This document shows positions 17,747-27,019 of a stretch of 64,000 bases of DNA, one piece after another. The stretch comes from Betaproteobacteria bacterium (lineage in GTDB: Bacteria; Acidobacteriota; Terriglobia; Acidiferrales; UBA7541). The translations under genes and the position numbers were made by a program. The stretch spans positions 23,855 through 87,854 of the forward strand of contig CAJCHZ010000028.1 of NCBI GenBank assembly GCA_903970165.1, given 5' to 3'. A model generated the notes under the pieces. It did not search any database. It was not told where the DNA came from and saw only the letters and a list, made by a program, of their open reading frames with translations. How positions within the stretch are numbered: the first letter of the stretch is position 1; each line of letters starts with the position of its first letter.

Positions 17747-18646
17747 TTATACTGCGGCGGGGGAGGGTTTCGTTAAACCTGCGTCTTCGGCTGCGACGCT
17801 TCCGATCACGGACCAGTCTTTGTCCTGGTTTCCGCGAGCCATCGCGGTAATAAAGCGATCGCGCACGACGCTCGCGATGGGCATCGGCACGCTGGCGGAT
17901 TCGGCAGCTTGCAGAACGAGGCGCATATCCTTCAAACCGAGCGGGAGCGAAAACCCTGCGGGCTCATGCTTCCCTTCCACGATCAAATTTCCATAGGTTT
18001 TATAAAGCGGCGCGGTGAAAAGCGTGGAGGTCAGAAAGTCCAGGAGCGCGCCCGCGTCCACGCCGGATTTCCGCGCGAAGGCGATTGCTTCCCCGAGCGA
18101 TTCGAGCACTGTGGCGATCAGGAAATTTCCGGATAGTTTTACGACGTTGGCCAGCGAAGGCTTTTCGCCCACAACAAACAATTTTGGCCCCATGGAATCA
18201 AAAAGCGGTCTGCATTTCTGCACCAAATCGGCCGGGCCGCCCACAACCACCGCGAGGCGGGCCGCTTCCGCAGCTTCAGGACGGCCGAACACCGGGGCAG
18301 CCAGGAATCCTTGCCCAGCATTGGCGTGCTCGGCGGCAAGTTTGTCGCTCAAGGCCACGCTGATCGTACTGAGCGAAACATGCACGGCGCCGCGCGGGAG
18401 CGAGGCCAATATTCCGCCCCCGGAAAACACCAAACTTTCGAGCGCGGCGTCGTCGGCGACCATGGTGAAAACCACTTCGCTGCGGCAAGCTTCGGCGATC
18501 GAAGCCGCGACCTGTGCGCCATCGTCGCGAAGCGCTTCCGCGCGCGAAATCGTGCGGTTATAGACGGTGAGGCGATGCCCGCCACGCAGCAGACTTTTGG
18601 CGATTCCCGTGCCCATCATTCCAAGGCCGATCAAAGCGGCTTCCAT
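17747..18646 (-). CDS. NAD(P)-dependent beta-hydroxyacid dehydrogenase family protein
   Basis: 299 residues from the ATG at 18646, preceded by GGAGG at seven bases; the frame is open to 18682. The Rossmann motif is at the N-terminus (ALIGLGMMGTGIAKSLL), followed by TVYNRT. The substrate motif region VHVSLSTISVALSD and the catalytic Lys region (VVKLSGNFLIATVLESLGEA) fit the 3-hydroxyisobutyrate dehydrogenase / GlxR / GLYR1 family, cytoplasmic. Likely substrates are a small beta-hydroxyacid or succinic-semialdehyde-type aldehyde. The exact substrate is not decidable. Confidence 0.9.
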   Translation of the reverse strand: MEAALIGLGMMGTGIAKSLLRGGHRLTVYNRTISRAEALRDDGAQVAASIAEACRSEVVFTMVADDAALESLVFSGGGILASLPRGAVHVSLSTISVALSDKLAAEHANAGQGFLAAPVFGRPEAAEAARLAVVVGGPADLVQKCRPLFDSMGPKLFVVGEKPSLANVVKLSGNFLIATVLESLGEAIAFARKSGVDAGALLDFLTSTLFTAPLYKTYGNLIVEGKHEPAGFSLPLGLKDMRLVLQAAESASVPMPIASVVRDRFITAMARGNQDKDWSVIGSVAAEDAGLTKPSPAAV

Positions 18647-18694
18647 AGCAGTGGCCTCCAAGCCTGGATTCGAACAGTACAACGATTACGTCAA

Positions 18695-18967
18695 TCAAGT
18701 CGTTTCGTTGGATTCGGCGGGGTCTTTGTCGGGTGCATTCTTCGGGTAGGGCCAAACCACGTTGCGCACGCGGTCACTCTCACGCTTGATGCGGTCCATG
18801 AGACGCCGGGCCCACACAAATTCCGCGGCGAGCAAACCAAGCCCTAACAAAATTACAAGCCACCCAGGACCGGGCGTGACAATCATAACGATTCCGACGA
18901 GCAAAAGTGTGAACCCGCCCACGATGCGAGAGAGGCGGCGGACTTGCTCGACTGTGCGAAGAATCAT
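18695..18967 (-). CDS. PGPGW-motif small membrane protein
   Basis: 90 residues. A hydrophobic core at about residues 14-50 (IVGGFTLLLVGIVMIV, then LVILLGLGLLAAEFVWA) contains the signature TPGPGW between two membrane helices. A basic and then acidic cytosolic tail follows. It matches the putative transmembrane PGPGW/TIGR02611-type family, function unknown. It is 48 bases upstream of the dehydrogenase in the same direction. Confidence 0.85.
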   Translation of the reverse strand: MILRTVEQVRRLSRIVGGFTLLLVGIVMIVTPGPGWLVILLGLGLLAAEFVWARRLMDRIKRESDRVRNVVWPYPKNAPDKDPAESNETT

Positions 18968-19153
18968 GGGACGTTATGGGCTGCGGCTTTCCGGATGGAG
19001 GGAGATCCAATCACGATTGAGCTTTCTCATTATCCCTCACTTTTCGGGGGCGTGCACGCGACTCTAAAAAGCGTGTTCCATGACGGACCTAAGTTTGAGT
19101 GCGGGCAAGATTGGCAGGAGGGACACAATCCTGGCCGTACTTATTCTTGTTCG

Positions 19154-19184
19154 TTGACATTTCGTTTATTCGAGCATATATGTC
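19154..19184 (+). promoter_or_regulatory. Promoter and candidate PadR operator
   Basis: TTGACA (19154-19159), a 17-base spacer and TATATG (19177-19182) form a good housekeeping promoter 21 bases before the PadR start. GACAT (19156-19160) and ATGTC (19180-19184) form an inverted pair overlapping both boxes; ATGT/ACAT half-sites are typical of PadR operators. Autorepression is therefore likely, as an inference. Confidence 0.6.
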
Positions 19185-19202
19185 GTCTTTCTAGGTATCG
19201 CG

Positions 19203-19544
19203 ATGACCGAAAGCAAACAAGAACTTCTCCGCGGGACTCTCGACATGTTGGTCCTGAAGGTTGTCGCCCTCGGCCCCAGCCACGGCTATGCCATCGCGCA
19301 GCGGCTTCAACAAATTTCGAAAGAATTCTTCCAGGTCCACCAGGGATCTCTCTATCCCGCGCTCCATCGGTTGGAAGACAAGGGCTGGCTGCAAGCCAAA
19401 TGGAAAGAATCCGAAACCGGTCGACAAGCCAAGTTCTACGAGCTGACCAGAAAGGGCCGCAAGAAAATGGAGTCCGAGGTCGTGAATTGGGAACGCCTCT
19501 GCGGTGCCGTCGGCCTCATCCTGCGCGCGGAGGAGGAGTCCTAA
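19203..19544 (+). CDS. PadR family transcriptional regulator
   Basis: 113 residues, the short acidobacterial PadR type. The winged-helix core contains LRGTLDMLVLKVVALGPSHGY, QRLQQISKEFFQVHQGSLYPALHRLE and a basic wing (ESETGRQAKFYELTRKGR), followed by a dimerising C-terminal helix. DNA-binding repressor in the cytoplasm. Its stop overlaps the start of the ADOP permease (TAATG), the usual PadR-ADOP pair in Acidobacteria. It probably represses this transcript through the palindrome at 19156-19184. Confidence 0.93.
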   Translation: MTESKQELLRGTLDMLVLKVVALGPSHGYAIAQRLQQISKEFFQVHQGSLYPALHRLEDKGWLQAKWKESETGRQAKFYELTRKGRKKMESEVVNWERLCGAVGLILRAEEES

Positions 19545-22270
19545 TGCTGCGCTGGATTCGCCGCCTTTTTCAAAAATCCCGCGCGGAGACGGAACTCGAT
19601 CAAGAACTCCTTGACCACCTCGATCGCCAAATCGCCGGCTATGTGGCCGCAGGATTGAGCCCAGAAGAAGCTCGGCGCCGCGCGAAACTCGAATTTGGCG
19701 GACTCGAACGCGTCAAAGAAGAAGTCCGCGACGCCCACTGGGAAACTCACCTCGACAACCTCGTCCGCGATTTCCGCTAGGCTATCCGCAATCTTCGCAA
19801 AGACCGCCGCTTCACCTTCGTCGCCATTTTTGCCCTGGCCCTTGGCATCGGCGCTTCCACTGTAGTTTTCAGCATTTTCTACAATCTATTCTTCAACGAG
19901 TTTTCTGCAAGAGACGCGAGCCGGTTGGTTGTTCCGGTCATTCAAAATATAGCAGCCACCGGCCAGACAGACACCAGCATGGAGTCTCTTACCCTTCATT
20001 TGGCAGATCTGGATGTTATACGCGAGCAGAACCAAGTCTTCGAAAATATGGCTGGCTACATCACGGCGGGTGGGATCGTGCTCGCCAACGACGGTTCTCA
20101 GATGTACCAGTTCTACGATGCTCGCGTTACGTCCGACGCTTTTGACTTTTATGGCGTGCCCCCGCTACTGGGACGCGGTCTCGTGCCGGAAGACGGAAAG
20201 TCCGGTGCTCCTCCCGTTTTTGTGATGAGTTACCAGACCTGGAAACGTGTTTTCCACGAGGACGCTAAAATTCTCGGCAAGACACTTACTGTCGATGGCG
20301 AGCCGCGAACGGTCGTGGGCGTCATGCCGGCGCGCTTCGAGGCCTTCGGGACACAAACCAATATTTGGATTCCCATAACCCGCTCACGCGACACCCCGCG
20401 CGCCGACGGAGAATTTCCGGCTGAGGTGCTGGCGCGCCTAAAGCCTGGCGTAACGATGGAGACCGCTTCAGCGGACCTTGAGGTGATCGTCAAACGCCTG
20501 GCCCTTCTTCATCCCGACGATTTTCCAAAGCATTTCAGGACGCGAGTCGTGTCGGCGGTTGACTTCTTCATGACACCGCAGAAGGGATGGGACGGGGTTA
20601 GTTCTGACTTAAAGCATTTGCTCTATAACATGCTCGCGGCGGCCGCGATACTGCTCTTGATTGCTTGCAGTAATGTGGCGAATCTTCTGCTAGCGCGCGC
20701 GACCGTGCGAGAAAAAGAGATGGCAGTGCGTTCAGCCCTGGGTGCTACGCGCGACCGGCTGGTTCGCCAACTCTTGGCTGAAAGTTCCGTACTGGCTGCG
20801 GCCGCTTGCGCCGTGGGATGTCTCTTTGCTTGGGTTGGGACGAAATTCCTCCCGGCGTTTGTACCCCGCACGGGAGATGTCGCTTCAGGCGGGCATATTG
20901 GAGGTGAAACAGGACTCGGGCTCAATCCGCAAGTTTTATTTTTTGCCCTAGGCCTCACTTTCCTCACGACGCTCATCTGTGGCCTGGCTCCTTCGCTTCA
21001 CGTGATGCGGGCCGATTTGCAACCGCAACTGGCCGGCGCGGGCAAGGGCGCAAACGGAGGCTTCCGCCACGGCAAACTGCGCGCAGGACTAGTCGTCGCC
21101 GAAGTCGCTTTCTCGATTGTCCTTTTGATCGGCACAGGATTGATGATGCGTAGCTTTTTCGTTCTGACGCGCGTTGACCTGGGTTTCAACCCCAAGAATG
21201 TTTTGCTGCTCTACTTCATGCCTCCACCCAGTCACGACAGAACTTCCAGTACCCAGAGATTCGCTTCGCCGCAGGGACGGGCCGTATTGCTGGGCGTAGT
21301 AGAACGATTGAAAGCCTTACCAGGTGTGATCCACGTTTCGATCGAGGATGCGCTTCCCGGATATTCGCCTGGCCGTGGACTACAGGTGGCCGTACCGGGA
21401 GCGACGCACTCTGAGGAGGCTGGCCTTATAGCTTGCGATGAAAATTTTCTAGCAACTTTAGAGTTGCGCCAAATCCAGGGCAGGTGGCTCTCCGAAAACG
21501 AAGTAAGAATGGCGCAATACGCTGGCGTGATCAATCAGCGATTAGCCCACGACCTCTTCGGAGATGCGAACCCCATCGGCCAACAGCTTCAAGTAAAAGC
21601 CTTCAAGAGCATCACACTGCCGCCGCGGGACTCCGATTTCCAAATTGTTGGTGTCGTGGGGGATATGAAGAACGCCGGACCTCAGCGGCCTGCAATGCCC
21701 ATGATCTTCCTTCCTTATACCGTTCGGGGGGGACCTGCAATTCTGTTGAAGACCACCGTAGATCCAGCCTCCTTGAGAAACGCCGTTCAAGAGCAAATTT
21801 GGGCGGTCAACCGCGACGAGATTATTGGCCTAGCCAGCCCGCTCGAAGATTTCCTGCAAAGATTTGCTTACTCCACGCCCGAGTTTGGCCTATTAATCTG
21901 CACGCCGCTGGCGAGCATCGCTCTGGTGCTCGTGATGATTGGCGTGTTCAGCGTGATGGCCTATACCGTTTCGCTGCAGACTAGGGAGCTCGGCATCCGC
22001 ATGGCTCTCGGCGCACAGCAACGCAGCATTTTGCAGATGATTCTTTCGCAAGGCGCGCGGTTGCTTGCAACTGGAATTGTCCTCGGACTCTTCGCCAGTT
22101 ACGGGCTAACGCGTTTCCTGGCGAGCCAAATTTGGGGCGTCTCCGCCACGGATCCGTTGACATTTACCATTGTGGCCGCCCTCGTCGTCGCGGTGGGCTT
22201 AGCCGCTTGCTACATGCCAGCACTTCGAGCCACGCGCGTCGATCCTCTCGTCGCTTTGCGTCACGAATGA
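19544..22270 (+). pseudogene. ADOP-type ABC transporter permease interrupted by one in-frame amber codon
   Basis: The frame runs 908 codons from the ATG at 19544, which overlaps the PadR stop, with a single TAG at codon 79 (19778-19780). Before it come MLRWIRRLFQKSR and the usual ADOP leader helix (LDQELLDHLDRQIAGYVAAGL). After it the typical sequence AIRNLRKDRRFTFVAIFALALG continues without a frame change. In homologues this position is usually an aromatic residue (FRY/FRFA), so TAC or TAT to TAG is the simplest cause. Downstream are two FtsX-like permease blocks (each with four membrane helices) and MacB-type periplasmic domains, including SNVANLLLARATVREKEMAV. It is either a young pseudogene, translation restarts after the stop (TTG at 19925), or there is a base-call error. 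Confidence 0.88.
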
Positions 22271-22377
22271 TCGCCCCCGGTTCGCTTCGCCACGTAATCG
22301 CACAATAAAGTCTACTTGCAAGATCGGTAGAGAGGTTGGGGGCGAGTCATCGGCGACCCGCTTCCATATCCGATGCG
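22271..22377. other. Converging gap
   Basis: Short space between the permease stop and the end of the propeller gene on the other strand. No hairpin or other signal recognised. Confidence 0.3.
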
Positions 22378-24516
22378 TCAGGGAAGCTGGAGGTCAAGCG
22401 AGTAGACCTCTTCGTTGCTGATGTCGCGCACCAGCAGCGGAGAGCCGTCGGGAGTAACTCCCGTCCAAGGGCCAAATGCGCCGTAGTAAGGATGGAGGCC
22501 GCTGATGCTGGCGATGGCCTGGGGCTGGTGGTCGGAAATGCGCATGCGGTAAAAACCGGGTTCCGGCACTTCCAGAGTGTCGTAAAAGATTTCTTTGCTG
22601 TCGCTCGACCACTGCATGTAACCGGTTCGGCCGGCATCCTTGACCAGGGTGCTCCATTTTCGGGTGGCGAATTCATAGAGAAGAATGTCTTCGCTATTGG
22701 GATGTGCGGCGATGAGGTAGCGTCCATCGGGAGACCAGCGCGGACAACAGATGCCTTCCGAGCCAGGTAGCAAAGTTGCGCGGCGCGAAACCATATCCAG
22801 CATTTGTATGGAGACGGTTTGCTGACCGTCTTCGAAGCGCGTCTGGCCGAAGGCAAGCGTCGAGCCGTCAGGTGACCACGATGGATCGAGATCGTAGATG
22901 GCCCCATTGGTAATTTGCTCCGCGGGACCGCCTGCGGCGGAAATCAAAAAGATGTTCCAGGGCTTGCCGGGACGCGAGCCGGAAAAGGCGATGCGCTTGC
23001 CATCGGGAGACCAGTGCGGGAGCGCGGCACGAAGAGATGGCCCCGTGAGCTGCGCGGCTTGCGAACCATCGGCTTTCGCCCGCCAGAGGGCCATTTCCGG
23101 ATAGCGGACGTAAGTGAAGAATTGGCGGTCGCGAGAAGCTTCCACATCCGCGGCGGAGATTCCGGAGAGATAGGGCACAAATTGCTTTGAAAGCGAATCG
23201 TAGCGGACGAGTTCGGCGCGTGGCTGCGAGGCGGTTACATAGAGTTTCTTGCCGTCCTCGCTGACGCCGCCCATATAGAAGTTGGGAGGAACGGTGGTGA
23301 GTTCGATGGGGGCAGGCGCTCCGGTCCAGAACGAGTGGGTTTCGGGCAACGCCCAAATGCGGCTGGCGCCGTTGCGCTCGGTCTGGAAGAAATAATAGCG
23401 GCCATCGGGAGACCACTCCCCGCAACAACGCTCCGTCAAGTTAGGCAAACTGGTCAGAATTTCGTGAAGTCCACTGCCGTCGGCACGCGCTTCCCAAATT
23501 GTATGTTGCTGCACATGCTTACTGCCCACCGTGAAACGCAGGCGAGCGCCGTCTGGCGAAAACCGCATGTTGGTCACCGGTCCCGGAGCGGCGAGCAGGT
23601 TGCGCGGGTTGGAGCCGTCACCGCCGGCAACAAAAATATTGCCACCGTTCGCGAAGACAATGCGGCCGCCAGGCGCCCACGAAGCAGCCTCGCCCTCAAG
23701 GCCGTCGACATTTTGGATGGAGCCGGAAGCCAGGTCCATGAGCTTCAATCGGTATGGGCCCTTCTCCATATTCACCGGGGATCCGATCAGTAACTTCGAT
23801 CCGTCCGGCGAAATGTCCGCGACATAAAGGCCGGGGTATGCCGAAGCCAAGACGACCGGCGTACCTCCCAAGGCGGGAACCTGCACGAGAGCGGCATGGT
23901 TGAAAGACGACTCGTTGAAATAAATCTGGCCGCGCCGAGCATGAACGTTGCCTTTTGCCAAGCCGTCGAACGTGATTTGAGTTGAGTCGCTCACGCGAGG
24001 CAGAGGCGCTGAGGTGCGCAGCGTGACGATTAGCGCGCCTACAGCGGCGGCAAGGAACAGCCCTCCAGCGACGACTCCCACGCGAATGGATCGCGGCGGT
24101 GCGCCTGCGATCGCCGGCTCAACACCAGGCTGCTGAATAGGGAAAAGTCCGCCGTTTCTGATGACCTGCACAGGAGCCAGAAAGCGATAGCCGCGCCTTG
24201 GGATCGTTTCGATAAAGACGGGAACCTCCGCGGAGTCTCCCAGGACTTCCCTGAGGCGCTTGATGGCGGTGTTGAGGCTGGTATCAAAATCCACGAAGGT
24301 GTCGGCGGGCCAGAGCGCGGCGTGCAGATCCTCGCGAGCAACCACCGTGCCGGCAGCTTCCAGCAACTTGCGTAGAACGAGGAAGGGCTGATCTTGCAAG
24401 CGCTGCTTTACACCGCTCTTGCGCAACTCCCCCGATTGGACGTCCAGCTCAAACGTACCGAAACGATACCTAGGCAGGCTCGCCGGAAGAGGGACAGCAC
24501 GCGGTGTGACGGACAT
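22378..24516 (-). CDS. Winged-helix (OmpR-type) protein with membrane helix and TolB-like beta-propeller
   Basis: 712 residues. Residues 15-115 are an OmpR/CadC-type winged helix (FELDVQSGELRKSG, then DTSLNTAIKRLREVLGD and IETIPRRGYRF). A membrane helix lies at about 147-167. The outside part holds at least six SPDGxxL/WSPDG motifs spaced as in WD40-like TolB propeller blades (for example WSPDGKRIAFSGSRPG). The architecture matches the membrane-anchored CadC-like regulators abundant in Acidobacteria, where the DNA-binding domain is inside and the propeller senses an outside ligand. Target genes are not visible. It is divergent from the aspartic-protease-like gene, which might be one of them. 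Confidence 0.92.
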   Translation of the reverse strand: MSVTPRAVPLPASLPRYRFGTFELDVQSGELRKSGVKQRLQDQPFLVLRKLLEAAGTVVAREDLHAALWPADTFVDFDTSLNTAIKRLREVLGDSAEVPVFIETIPRRGYRFLAPVQVIRNGGLFPIQQPGVEPAIAGAPPRSIRVGVVAGGLFLAAAVGALIVTLRTSAPLPRVSDSTQITFDGLAKGNVHARRGQIYFNESSFNHAALVQVPALGGTPVVLASAYPGLYVADISPDGSKLLIGSPVNMEKGPYRLKLMDLASGSIQNVDGLEGEAASWAPGGRIVFANGGNIFVAGGDGSNPRNLLAAPGPVTNMRFSPDGARLRFTVGSKHVQQHTIWEARADGSGLHEILTSLPNLTERCCGEWSPDGRYYFFQTERNGASRIWALPETHSFWTGAPAPIELTTVPPNFYMGGVSEDGKKLYVTASQPRAELVRYDSLSKQFVPYLSGISAADVEASRDRQFFTYVRYPEMALWRAKADGSQAAQLTGPSLRAALPHWSPDGKRIAFSGSRPGKPWNIFLISAAGGPAEQITNGAIYDLDPSWSPDGSTLAFGQTRFEDGQQTVSIQMLDMVSRRATLLPGSEGICCPRWSPDGRYLIAAHPNSEDILLYEFATRKWSTLVKDAGRTGYMQWSSDSKEIFYDTLEVPEPGFYRMRISDHQPQAIASISGLHPYYGAFGPWTGVTPDGSPLLVRDISNEEVYSLDLQLP

Positions 24517-24716
24517 GGCTGATTTCCTTGCCTATATAGACGCAGAGAGGCTGCAATTGTTTCGTTTGGGGCATGTCAGATGGCCCCGCAAGTTAATGCA
24601 AGGACGTGGCTTAGCGTGTCAGGTGGGTTCCAGAGGGGAGTCAGGGGCCAACCATGGTGCTGCTTTTTCATGTCGGCGAGCTTTGACGCTACCGCAACTG
24701 CGGTTGGGGTGGCGAT
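24517..24716. promoter_or_regulatory. Divergent promoter region
   Basis: This 200-base space lies between the winged-helix regulator and the aspartic-protease-like gene and must hold both promoters. G-rich and without a clear consensus. An operator for the adjacent regulator would be expected here, but no clear inverted repeat was found. Confidence 0.35.
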
Positions 24717-25586
24717 ATGGAATGGAAAAGTGCGATGGCTTTGGTTCTTGCCGTGGGGCTTACGATGACGGCAAATGATGCGAGGGCCAATAAGCGAACA
24801 CCGGACGCGACCAATGAGATGCCAGTAGAAATTTACGACGGGTACTTGATTGTGGCGGAGGTCAGCGTGGGAGAGCTGCATGGCCTGCATTTTCTGTTGG
24901 ATACGGGAACCAGCAGGACGGCGATTGACCGGCGGTTGGCCAAGCGGCTGGGAATCGGCGGGCATCAGACGAAGGTCATTAATTTCGATAAGACAGTGTC
25001 TGTGGGATTGGGGGAAGTCCAGGAAATCACGTATGGCCCGGAAAGGGCTTTCAACGTTCCTGTCTTGATCGAAGATTTGCGCTATTTGTACGTTGGCCGC
25101 GAGCCGCTGGACGGCGTCATCGGGCTGGACCTGCTTGGCCGCAAGAACTTCCTCGTGGACTACGCGAAGAAAAACGTGGTTTTCGGGGCGGAAGCCAGCA
25201 GCGGAATGCGCGCCGCCCCCCTGCGCGTGGAGGGAAACGTGTTGCGTGTGGAAGCAGAACTGGACGATAGGCAGGTATGGATGATCGCAGACACTGGAAT
25301 GGTGGGAGCTGTACTTTATGAACGCGGCCAAGACACGACTCCGGACAATTGCCGGATGGCAGGGCCAAAGCCAGGCCGCAGCATCGGCGGGGCACTTGAA
25401 AGCCGGAGCGCTTTCGTAACACGATTCAAGCTGGGCGGACAAGACCTGGAAAGGCGAGTGGCGCTGGTCAGTCCGCCGGACGCAAAGGCGCTCAATGATA
25501 TTGCGGGTTTTTTGGGGCCGGTGTCCCTGCATGCGAAACAGATCGTATTTGATTTTGAAGCGAACGAACTACGCTGGAAAAAGTGA
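24717..25586 (+). CDS. Pepsin/retropepsin-like aspartic protease family protein with two DTG motifs
   Basis: 289 residues. The N-terminal hydrophobic stretch (about residues 5-20, ending near DARA) is a likely signal peptide. Two DTG triads stand at 62-64 (HFLLDTGTSRTAID) and 192-194 (VWMIADTGMVGAVLY), each followed by a Psi-loop-like hydrophobic segment. DGVIGLDLLGRKNFLVDY is the classic retropepsin flap/strand region. Two catalytic Asp in one chain would allow a pepsin-like intramolecular active site instead of a homodimer. Likely periplasmic; the substrate is unknown. The gene ends two bases before the end of the converging desaturase. Confidence 0.85.
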   Translation: MEWKSAMALVLAVGLTMTANDARANKRTPDATNEMPVEIYDGYLIVAEVSVGELHGLHFLLDTGTSRTAIDRRLAKRLGIGGHQTKVINFDKTVSVGLGEVQEITYGPERAFNVPVLIEDLRYLYVGREPLDGVIGLDLLGRKNFLVDYAKKNVVFGAEASSGMRAAPLRVEGNVLRVEAELDDRQVWMIADTGMVGAVLYERGQDTTPDNCRMAGPKPGRSIGGALESRSAFVTRFKLGGQDLERRVALVSPPDAKALNDIAGFLGPVSLHAKQIVFDFEANELRWKK

Positions 25587-25588
25587 TT

Positions 25589-26857
25589 TCAGTCAAACGT
25601 ACGAAGGCTGGTGCGCTTTGCGAGCAGCGCTAATTTTTGCTCGTGATTCATGGGCTCCCAAGGGACGAGTTTTTCGGCGAGAACATCCATTCTGCGAAAA
25701 AGAGTCAGCTCGAGGAAAAGCCCCATAAAATCCAGGTCGCGAAAAACCAAAGCGCCGGCTTTCTTCATGCGATCACTGATACGCTCGAAATGGGCGGGCA
25801 TCTCGGTCCAGTGAAGGCTGGAGCGGTGGTGATGGCAGAGGTGGTACCCTTCGTTCAGAAAGTTCACTTCGTCCATGACGGTGACGCTGTTCGCAAAATA
25901 ATCCTCGGGATGTTCGGGATCACAGAAAGCGTGCTGGACCCAAGCGGTGATGGCGTTGATGAAATTCATGCACAGAATCGGGACGAGGACGAAGAAAATT
26001 CCAATTTCCCAGTTGTAAATAAAGACCGCTGAGAAGTATGCGTAGTAGCGGGCCATTCCCCAGAACATGCGTTTACGGTTTTTTTCGTCTCCGTGCGCCT
26101 TGAAGTAGGCGTAGGGAGCAACACCTAGGACGGTCCACATATTGTCCGAGAGATACCAGAGGAAATCGAGACGACTGGTGCGATCGTAGCCCATGTTGGT
26201 GCGCGTGTCGTCGGGGCCGGCGTTTTCGCGGTGATGGAGACATACATGCGCGGTGCGCCCGAGTTCGGGAGCGTTTCCATAAAAATAGCCGAGGAAAAAT
26301 TCAAGGTAGCGGCCAAAGACTTTGTCGTATTTTTCAGCGAAGTAGCCGTTGCGGCGGTGAGCTTCGAGATGGCTGGCGCTGAACATGCGCACGAAGCGCT
26401 GAAACTTGGAACCATAGAGGGCAAGATAGAAAGCAACCACGAGCAGCAGGCGCGGTTTTACCAGCACGAGTTGGATCGCGAAAATAGGAACGACGGTGAG
26501 GGTCAAGGAGACCATCAGGCGCAGCGCGGGGGCGTCGCGTGGGTCGCGCAGAATTTTTTGGGCTAGGCGCTCGATGATGCGGTCGTAAGTCCGCGAGAAA
26601 AATTCGTACAGCTGCCGCAAAGGCCAAACTCTGCCGAGTAGGAGGGCTAATCCCCAGGATCCGAAGGAAAGCGCAGCCACCGGCACGGCGGCAACGATGC
26701 TTGCCACGCCCATCAGGACGGCCAACCACCGATAGAGGAAGAGAAACCTAGGCCTGGCGCTGAAACTCATCGCCAGGGAAGCGGCGCCTATTTCGGGGCT
26801 GTCCATTTCCATGTGATCACCGCGCGGGACGATCTGCTTGTAGACCCGAGTGGCCAT
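25589..26857 (-). CDS. Fatty acid desaturase family protein
   Basis: 422 residues with several membrane segments (LYRWLAVLMGVASIV, LVSLTLTVVPIFAIQLVLV, FIYNWEIGIFFVLVPIL). Three His boxes typical of membrane diiron desaturases or hydroxylases are present: HLEAHR, HVCLHHREN and EGYHLCHHHRS. It probably inserts a double bond or hydroxyl group into a membrane lipid acyl chain using an electron donor that is not encoded nearby. The specific regiochemistry cannot be told. A start downstream, at MEMDSPEIG, is possible. Confidence 0.85.
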   Translation of the reverse strand: MATRVYKQIVPRGDHMEMDSPEIGAASLAMSFSARPRFLFLYRWLAVLMGVASIVAAVPVAALSFGSWGLALLLGRVWPLRQLYEFFSRTYDRIIERLAQKILRDPRDAPALRLMVSLTLTVVPIFAIQLVLVKPRLLLVVAFYLALYGSKFQRFVRMFSASHLEAHRRNGYFAEKYDKVFGRYLEFFLGYFYGNAPELGRTAHVCLHHRENAGPDDTRTNMGYDRTSRLDFLWYLSDNMWTVLGVAPYAYFKAHGDEKNRKRMFWGMARYYAYFSAVFIYNWEIGIFFVLVPILCMNFINAITAWVQHAFCDPEHPEDYFANSVTVMDEVNFLNEGYHLCHHHRSSLHWTEMPAHFERISDRMKKAGALVFRDLDFMGLFLELTLFRRMDVLAEKLVPWEPMNHEQKLALLAKRTSLRTFD

Positions 26858-26969
26858 CTTAGGCTGCGGCGCGGAAGCAAGTCAACGGTATCGTGGCTGA
26901 TCGTGAACGACGCAAGCAAAAATCCCGAAAAAGCCGCGCGATTCCCTTCCCTGCCGGGCGAATGAAAAA

Positions 26970-26993
26970 CCCCGCTCGAGCTACGGAGCGGGG
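26970..26993 (-). terminator. Rho-independent terminator
   Basis: CCCCGCTC and GAGCGGGG pair perfectly around an 8-base loop. On the minus strand TTTTTC follows directly, after the LVIVD-type gene that ends at 27020. On the plus strand a TCTTCGTTTTT run follows too, so it may work in both directions. Confidence 0.85.
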
Positions 26994-27019
26994 TCTTCGT
27001 TTTTAGGATTGCGTCGTGG

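Noticed and set aside
19778..19780. TAG as a recoded codon (pyrrolysine or suppressor)
   Set aside because: TAG ends several other genes in this window, and the position is aromatic in homologues, so mutation or error is simpler.
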